From: Saussurea involucrata
Taxonomy: Eukaryota; Streptophyta; Magnoliopsida; Asterales; Asteraceae
Direction: 5' to 3'
Assembly (NCBI GenBank): GCA_033807775.1
Contig: CM066313.1
Location: 87,669,484 to 87,733,483 of the forward strand
Length of the DNA: 64,000 nucleotides
Every line of letters starts with the position of its first letter. Positions within the stretch are counted from its first letter, which is position 1. The notes beneath the pieces were generated by a model. That model was not told the origin of the DNA. It did not search any database and was given only the letters and a program-made list of their open reading frames with translations. Of this stretch, positions 58,456-64,000 are shown piece after piece. A program made the translations under genes and the position numbers.

Positions 58456-59146
58456 CTTTACTTTACTGTCATTTACATTTCCGCAATTACTTTTCTATCT
58501 TTTCTATTTTCGTTATTTACTTTACTGTTATTTACATTTCCGCAATTTACTTACACTATTTTTCAATCCTGTTATTTACATTTCTAGTCCTTACATCATT
58601 CGCAAGTAGAATCCGAGCAATGATGAGTAAGCGCCTTAACTTGGGTGTAAGGCAGAGTTAAGAACAAAATCAGTGTGAAAGTAACAAGGTGTATTTATTA
58701 TAGCATTGTTATCTAACTATTTATTTGAGGTGATCAATGTTTCACTAAAAATCATATTTAATTGTTTGACAACTAAATTTATGTGTGAAAATGCATTAAC
58801 TTTCAGAGTTAAGATAAATAAGAAAATTTGTGAGAAGACTATAAATGGATGTGGTACCTGACAAGTGCTATACTCCTACGATGTAGGCTGGTAACACTAT
58901 GTCGCGCTAGGATTCACGAGGTCTAATATAATTGATATTGTATCGATAACAGTGGCTGGTGTGTTCTCTTTGGAGGTCGTGTGAATCGATAGGTGAATCC
59001 TGTGACAGTACTATAGGACCATTCTGTAGAACTATAAGACTGTCTGCAGTGCTGTATCATCTTTTTACTGGGTCACTTGTTTTTGTCCTAACATAACTTT
59101 GCATCATTTGCTTCTTCTCTTACGACTAATTTTCTAGTTAATAACT
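58456..59146. other. Spacer between NUMT and gag-protease array
   Basis: Two copies of a TTTACTTTACTGT.ATTTACATTTCCGCAATT unit, then AT-rich DNA. No gene recognised. Confidence 0.4.
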
Positions 59147-59614
59147 GACGCAGTAGGAATGCGCGGAACGGATCGACAAGTGTTTAAACTTTAACGATGA
59201 ACGAGTTTACAAACGTAAACCCAGAAAATTAAGAGAAAAGCCTTGAATATCAAGAACTATTATTGAATCTGAATAACTGAATTGAATTTAAAACATCGAA
59301 AAGAAATCCTATTTATAGCTAAACTAATTAAGAGATAACTATGGAAACTAAATGAGATCAATCCATAAGGCAAAGAAATCCTTATTGTGAAATAACTCTA
59401 AAGCAAATAAAAAACGTACATAGCTAAATGATCACATCAGGGGGGTGCGTGCGGTTTGGCTCGTGGCTAGCCGCGTAAGCTTCTGTTTGTTTTTCATCCA
59501 GAGGGTTGCACGGTTTGGCTCGTGGCATGAGGTCGCGTGGCAGACCGCGTAAGTCTCTGTTTTGGTTTCTTTTGACTTGATCCATTTGCTCGTCGAAGCG
59601 GGCCGCTAGACGCT

Positions 59615-60541
59615 CTATATAAGTCTCCTCCACCTCTGAAGAACTCGACCCGAGTTCTCTTTAAAAACTCGAGCCTTGTTTGTATTCTTTCGGTATTCAC
59701 ACGTAACCTTGGAAGGTCCATGATTGGGAGGCGTTGGTTTGTTGCGAGTGATAACTTTTCTTGTGCTTGTTGAACTTGATTTGACTTTTGGGTCTAGAGG
59801 ATTGTTCATGGTAACGACCAAGAAGTTCTTTTTTTTTTTCTTTTGGTCTCTTGTAGAGTGCCGAACAGGTTTCATGGCAATCTTATGCTCACCCCAGTGA
59901 AATAACATCACGTTACCTCTTCCTTTATACATGAAATCATTGTCATATTGCCACGATCGGCCAAGTAGGATGTGACAAGTATTCATGTCAAGCACATCGC
60001 AACTTACATCTACCTTGTAGTGCTTTCTGATGGAGATAAGCACCTTGCAAGTTTGTGTTACTTGGACTTGTGGGCCTCTTTTCACCCAACCAAGAGAGTA
60101 AGGCGTGTCAAGAGGTTGTGTTGGTAGTTTCAAGTGCTCCACCAATTTTTGTGACACCAAGTTCTCACAACTCCCATTATCCACAATTAAATCACATACC
60201 TTGTTGTCGACAGAACAGTGGGATCTGAAAAGGCTATGGCGTTGTCCGTCTTCTTTTGATGATAGCAAGACCCATTGGAGTACAATGTTAATCTTTTCTG
60301 AGAGATCTTCTTCAGCGAATTTGGCTCCTTCGTAATCATTATTCTCTTCGTATTCTCCTCCTCCCACTAATCCAACGGTTCTTCGAGTTGTGCATTCATT
60401 GGACCTATGGCCTGGCTGCCCACAACGATAGCACTTGAGTCCCGTTGGCCTTGCATACGGGTTGGTCATTTTTTGTGTGGGTGTTTTCTCATTGGGGTTA
60501 CCCACGTTTCTTGGTAACAGATTTATGATCTTGACTACCAC
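59615..60541 (-). CDS. Zinc-knuckle and retropepsin region of unit 1
   Basis: Open for 308 residues. CCHC knuckle [14 protein letters not shown] at about residue 38, then retropepsin [20 protein letters not shown] (Asp-Asn-Gly-Ser at about 119) and [14 protein letters not shown], typical of plant chromovirus-like Gypsy proteases. The true reading frame enters from the gag part at about 60510 through a one-base insertion (GGGTAACCCC), so Met 60541 is probably not a natural start. The C-terminus ends in a basic stretch followed by LQRWRRLI. It would process Gag; no pol follows. Confidence 0.75.
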   Translation of the reverse strand: MVVKIINLLPRNVGNPNEKTPTQKMTNPYARPTGLKCYRCGQPGHRSNECTTRRTVGLVGGGEYEENNDYEGAKFAEEDLSEKINIVLQWVLLSSKEDGQRHSLFRSHCSVDNKVCDLIVDNGSCENLVSQKLVEHLKLPTQPLDTPYSLGWVKRGPQVQVTQTCKVLISIRKHYKVDVSCDVLDMNTCHILLGRSWQYDNDFMYKGRGNVMLFHWGEHKIAMKPVRHSTRDQKKKKKNFLVVTMNNPLDPKVKSSSTSTRKVITRNKPTPPNHGPSKVTCEYRKNTNKARVFKENSGRVLQRWRRLI

Positions 60542-61395
60542 TGTTTCCTGCGTTTTGGGAAGGAACTTTACCTGTGTTGTTCGTTACTCCCTCATTCTCG
60601 ACCTTGTTCTGGGAAGAAGATGAAGCGCGAGTTGATCTCTCCATTAGCTCTGCTTTCATGGCCAAGCTCGATGCTTCCATTATAGACCATGCTGTTTGGA
60701 GTCCAATCTTCTCTTGGATCGATCTTTTCAACCCTTTGATATAACGTGCAACTCTTTGCCCTTCTGTCTCGCCGATCTCGTTTCGCTCGGAGAGGCGAAT
60801 GAATTCTGTGGTGTATTCTGTCACGGTTCTCGATCCTTATGAGCAATCCAAATACATCTTGTAAAGGATCTACTCATAGTCTTCCGGGGAGGAATCGTTC
60901 GGTCATTAACTGCTTCACCCTTCTCCACGAACGTACTAGGCCTTTTCGTTGGGCTATTAGTTTGTCCCACCATACGGCGGCGGTGCTTTTTAGGCGAAAA
61001 GCAACCATCTTTACTTTCTTGTGTCCCGGGATTTCCATGATGTCGAAGAAACGATCGACCTCAATTTGCCAGTCTAGAAATTCTTCTACGCCCATGTTCC
61101 CGTAGAAGTAGGGAATGTCATCCTTCATTCGGTAATCGGGGTCTCTTCGGGATGGTTCAACATCTCCGCCGGATTCGGAGTCAGAACTTGAACTAGTGAT
61201 CGTGTGGCGTCGGCCACCATGTTGTGGTCTGTGACGACCTTCGTACCTGTCTTGTCTTCGTCGATCGTTGTTTTTGGCGTTGATCTGGTTGGCGAACATG
61301 GTTGTCAGCGTGTTGAGGCTTGCGGTGAAGGTCGCTGTTAGCCCATCAAGATCTGCTTGCATAAGAGGTGGTGGTTGTGGTTGTTGTTCTGCCAT
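60510..61395 (-). pseudogene. Gag of tandem unit 1, frameshifted
   Basis: Starts [13 protein letters not shown] at 61395. Arg/His-rich linker, then gag core ([42 protein letters not shown]). An extra G near 60880 shifts the frame, a TAG at about 60868 and a TAA near 60842 follow, then [15 protein letters not shown] resumes. The extra G and the TAA are also in unit 2, so they predate the duplication. The TAG is private (CAG in unit 2). Confidence 0.8.
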
Positions 61396-62101
61396 CTAGG
61401 AGGTGAAAAGAAAGGCAAGTCTATGCTCTAATACCAACTGACGCAATAGGAATGCGCGGAACGGATCGACAAGCGTCGAACCTTAACGATGAACGAATTT
61501 ACAAACGTAAACCCAGAAAAATTAAGAGAAAAGCCTTGAATATCAAGAACTATTATTGAATCTGAATAACTGAATTGAATTTAAAACATTGAAAAGAAAT
61601 CCTATTTATAGCTAAACTAATTAAGAGATAACTATGGAAACTAAATGAGATCAATCCATAAGGGAAAGAAATCCTTATTGTGAAATAACTCTAAAGCAAA
61701 TAAAAAACGTACATAGCTGAATGATCACATCAGGGGGAGGGTGCGTGCGGTTTGGCTCGTGGCTAGCCGCGTAAGCTTCTGTTTGTTTTTCATCCAGAGG
61801 GTTGCGCGGTTTGGCTCGCGGCATGAGGTCGTGTGGCAGACCGCGTAAGTCTCTGTTTCGGTTTCTTTTGACTTGATCCATTTGCTCCTCGAAGCAGGCC
61901 GCTAGACGCTCTATATCAGTCTCCTCCACCTTTGAAGAACGCGACCCGAGTTCTCTTTAAAAACTCGAGCCTTGTTTGTATTCTTTCGATATTCACACGT
62001 AACCTTTGAAGGTCCATGCTTGGGAGGCGTTGGTTTGTTGCGAGTGATAACTTTTCTTGTGCTTGTTGAACTTGATTTGACTTTTGGATCTAGAGGATTG
62101 T

Positions 62102-62836
62102 TCATGGTAACGACCAAGAAGTTCTTTTTTTTTTCTTTTGGTCTCTTGTAGAGTGCCGAACGGGTTTCATGGCAATCTTATGCTCACCCCAACGAAATAA
62201 CATCACGTTATCTCTTCCTTTACACATGACATCATTGTCATATTGCCACGATCGGCCAAGTAGGATGTGACAAGTATTCATGTCAAGCACATCGCAACTT
62301 ACATCTACCTTGTAGTGCTTTCTGATGGAGATAGGCACCTTGTAAGTTTGTGTTACTTGGACTTGTGGGCCTCTTTTCACCCAACCAAGAGAGTAAGGCG
62401 TGTCAAGAGGTTGTGTTGGTAGTTTCAAGTGCTCCACCATTTTTTGTGACACCAAGTTCTCACAACTCCCATTATCCACAATTAAATCACATACCTTGTT
62501 GTCGACAGAACAGTGGGATCTGAAAAGGCTATGGCGTTGTCCGTCTTCTTTTGATGATAGCAAGACCCGTTGGAGTACAATGTTAATCTTTTCTGAGATA
62601 TCTTCTTCAGCGAATTTGGCTCCTTCGTAATCATTATTCTCTTCGTATTCTCCTCCTCCCACTAATCCAACGGTTCTTCGAGTTGTGCATTCATTGGACC
62701 TATGGCCTGGCTGCCCACAACGATAGCACTTGAGTCCCGTTGGCCTTGCATACGGGTTGGTCGTTTTTTGTGTGGGTGTTTTCTCGTTGGGGTTACCCAC
62801 GTTTCTTGGTAACAGATTTATGATCTTGACTACCAC
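62102..62836 (-). pseudogene. Zinc-knuckle and retropepsin region of unit 2
   Basis: Same domains as in unit 1: [34 protein letters not shown] and [14 protein letters not shown]. The frame is lost after RDQKKKK through a homopolymer change and resumes at 62117-61911. Shares the entry frameshift with unit 1. Confidence 0.8.
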
Positions 62837-63690
62837 TGTTTCCTGCGTTTTGGGAAGGAACTTTACCTGTGTTGTTCGTTATTCCCTCATTCTCGACCTT
62901 GTTTTGGGAAGAAGATGAAGCGCGAGTTGATCTCTCCATTAGCTCTGCTTTCATGGCCAAGCTCGATGCTTCCATTATAGACCATGCTGTTTGGAGTCCA
63001 ATCTTCTCTTGGATCGATCTTTTCAACCCGTTGATATAACGTGCAACTCTTTGCCCTTCTGTCTCGCCGATCTCGTTTCGCTCGGAGAGGCGAATGAATT
63101 CTGTGGTGTATTCTGTCACGGTTCTCGATCCTTATGAGCAATCCAAATACATCTTGTAAAGGATCTGCTCATAGTCTTCCGTGGAGGAATCGTTCGGTCA
63201 TTAACTGCTTCACCCTTCTCCACGAACATACTGGGCCTTTTCGTTGGGCTATTAGTTTGTCCCACCATACGGCGGCGGTGATTTTTAGGCGAAAAACAAC
63301 CATCTTTACTTTCTTGTGTCCCGGGATTTCCATGATGTCGAAGAAACGGTAGACCTCAATTTGCCAGTCTAGAAATTCTTCTACGCCCATATTCTCGTAG
63401 AAGTAGGGAATGTCATCCTTCGTTCGGTAATCGGGGTCTCTTCGGGGTGGTTCAACATCTCCGCCGGAATCGGAGTCAGAACTTGAACTAGTGATCGTGT
63501 GGTGTCGGCCACCATGTTGTGGTCGGTGACGACCTTCGTACCTGTCTCGTCTTCGTCGATCGTTGTTATTGGCGTTGATCTGGTTGGCGAACATGGTTGT
63601 CAGCGTGTTGAGGCTTGCAGTGAAGGTCGCTGTTAGCCCATCAAGATCTGCTCGCGTAAGAGGCAGTGGTTGTGGTTGTTGTTCTGCCAT
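62805..63690 (-). pseudogene. Gag of tandem unit 2, frameshifted
   Basis: Starts [13 protein letters not shown] at 63690. Same domain order as unit 1, including the shared frameshift near 63175 and the shared TAA near 63137. Private changes include YFYENM for YFYGNM. Confidence 0.8.
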
Positions 63691-63732
63691 CTCGTAGGTA
63701 AAAAGAAAGGTAAGTGTGTGCTCTAATACCAA

Positions 63733-64000
63733 CTGATGCAATAGGAATGCATGGAACGGGTCGACAAGCGTCGAACCTTAACGATGAACGAGTTTACAAA
63801 CGTAAACCCAGAAAATTAAGAGAAAAGCCTTGAATATCAAGAACTATTATTGAATCTGAATAACTGAATTGAATTTAAAACGTTGAAAAGAAATCCTATT
63901 TATAGCTAAACTAATTAAGAGATAACTATGGAAACTAAATGAGATCAATCCATAAGGGAAAGAAATCCTTATTGTGAAATAACTCTAAAGCAAATAAAAA
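63733..64000 (-). repeat. LTR of a third tandem unit (cut by window end)
   Basis: TGATGCAATAGG and onward matches 59147 and 61439. TATA box at 63896-63905. Shows the array has at least three LTRs and may continue. Confidence 0.85.

Larger units (their letters stand above)
59147..61438 (-). mobile_element. Defective gag-protease Gypsy element, tandem unit 1
   Basis: 2292-bp unit read leftward: initiator-Met-like primer site (61425-61436, TGGTATTAGAGC on minus), gag, protease, GC-rich repeat region, LTR. Followed directly by an almost identical unit. RT, RNase H and integrase are absent. The LTR is about 59147-59439 if its start is TGATGTGATC, but no polypurine tract precedes that, so it may extend to about 59600. 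TATA box CTATAAATAG at 59309-59318 (minus). Confidence 0.75.
61439..63732 (-). mobile_element. Defective gag-protease Gypsy element, tandem unit 2
   Basis: 2294 bp, close copy of unit 1 with the same layout and primer site. TATA box at 61602-61611. LTR about 61439-61732 by the same criterion as unit 1. A T-run in the Lys-rich segment near 62125 is shorter than in unit 1 and shifts the frame. Confidence 0.75.

Overview
This is plant nuclear DNA, almost certainly from an angiosperm and probably a eudicot. It has spliced receptor-kinase exons with plant-type introns, plant lineages of Ty1/Copia and Ty3/Gypsy LTR retrotransposons, MITEs, a TRIM, and a piece of plant mitochondrial DNA carrying the 5S rRNA gene. 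The element mix (SIRE-type Copia, Tekay-like and Athila-like Gypsy) would fit a large repeat-rich asterid genome such as an Asteraceae, but that is inference. No prokaryotic features, tRNA genes or CRISPR arrays were seen.

Layout. 1-5835: an Athila-like Gypsy element (copy A, minus strand) with gag and protease only. 5836-12241: a Tekay-like Gypsy element (minus strand), 3'-truncated, with a probable 77-nt intron between gag and protease. 12242-16425: remnant of a SIRE-type Copia (plus strand). 17756-23692: a Myb/SANT-like gene relic split by a young Copia element (18003-23089, target duplication CATTG). 24406-28041: a seven-exon receptor-like kinase gene (minus strand) whose splice sites and phases all agree, giving a predicted 444-residue protein with signal peptide, transmembrane helix and kinase but almost no ectodomain. 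29107-29643: hAT-type MITE. 29690-32291: Gypsy solo LTR. 32483-44519: a second, broken receptor-kinase relic (thaumatin-like 5' part, kinase 3' part) invaded by a tandem SIRE-type Copia array and a TRIM. 45135-46938: a minisatellite split by an Athila-type LTR. 46939-48440: Gypsy LTR relic. 48458-49521: a Harbinger-like non-autonomous element. 50185-58455: a mitochondrial DNA insertion (rrn5) split by a complete Athila-like gag-protease element (copy B, target duplication CCCCA). 59147-64000: tandem 2.29-kb units of a defective gag-protease Gypsy element.

How the parts relate. Most of the window is nested retrotransposons, mainly on the minus strand. The SIRE-type element at 35604-43905 has complete gag and pol frames and near-identical LTRs, so it could be autonomous. 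The two gag-protease families have no reverse transcriptase and would depend on helpers. The two receptor-kinase loci are paralogues that share exon-1/intron-1/exon-2 sequence, so the intact one looks like a thaumatin-kinase receptor that lost its ectodomain.

The most unusual non-genic signals are: (i) GC-rich palindrome clusters just upstream of TATA-like boxes in several unrelated LTR families; (ii) a series of hairpins with co-varying stems in the 3' non-coding part of the Athila-like elements; (iii) the candidate intron at the gag/protease junction of the Tekay-like element.
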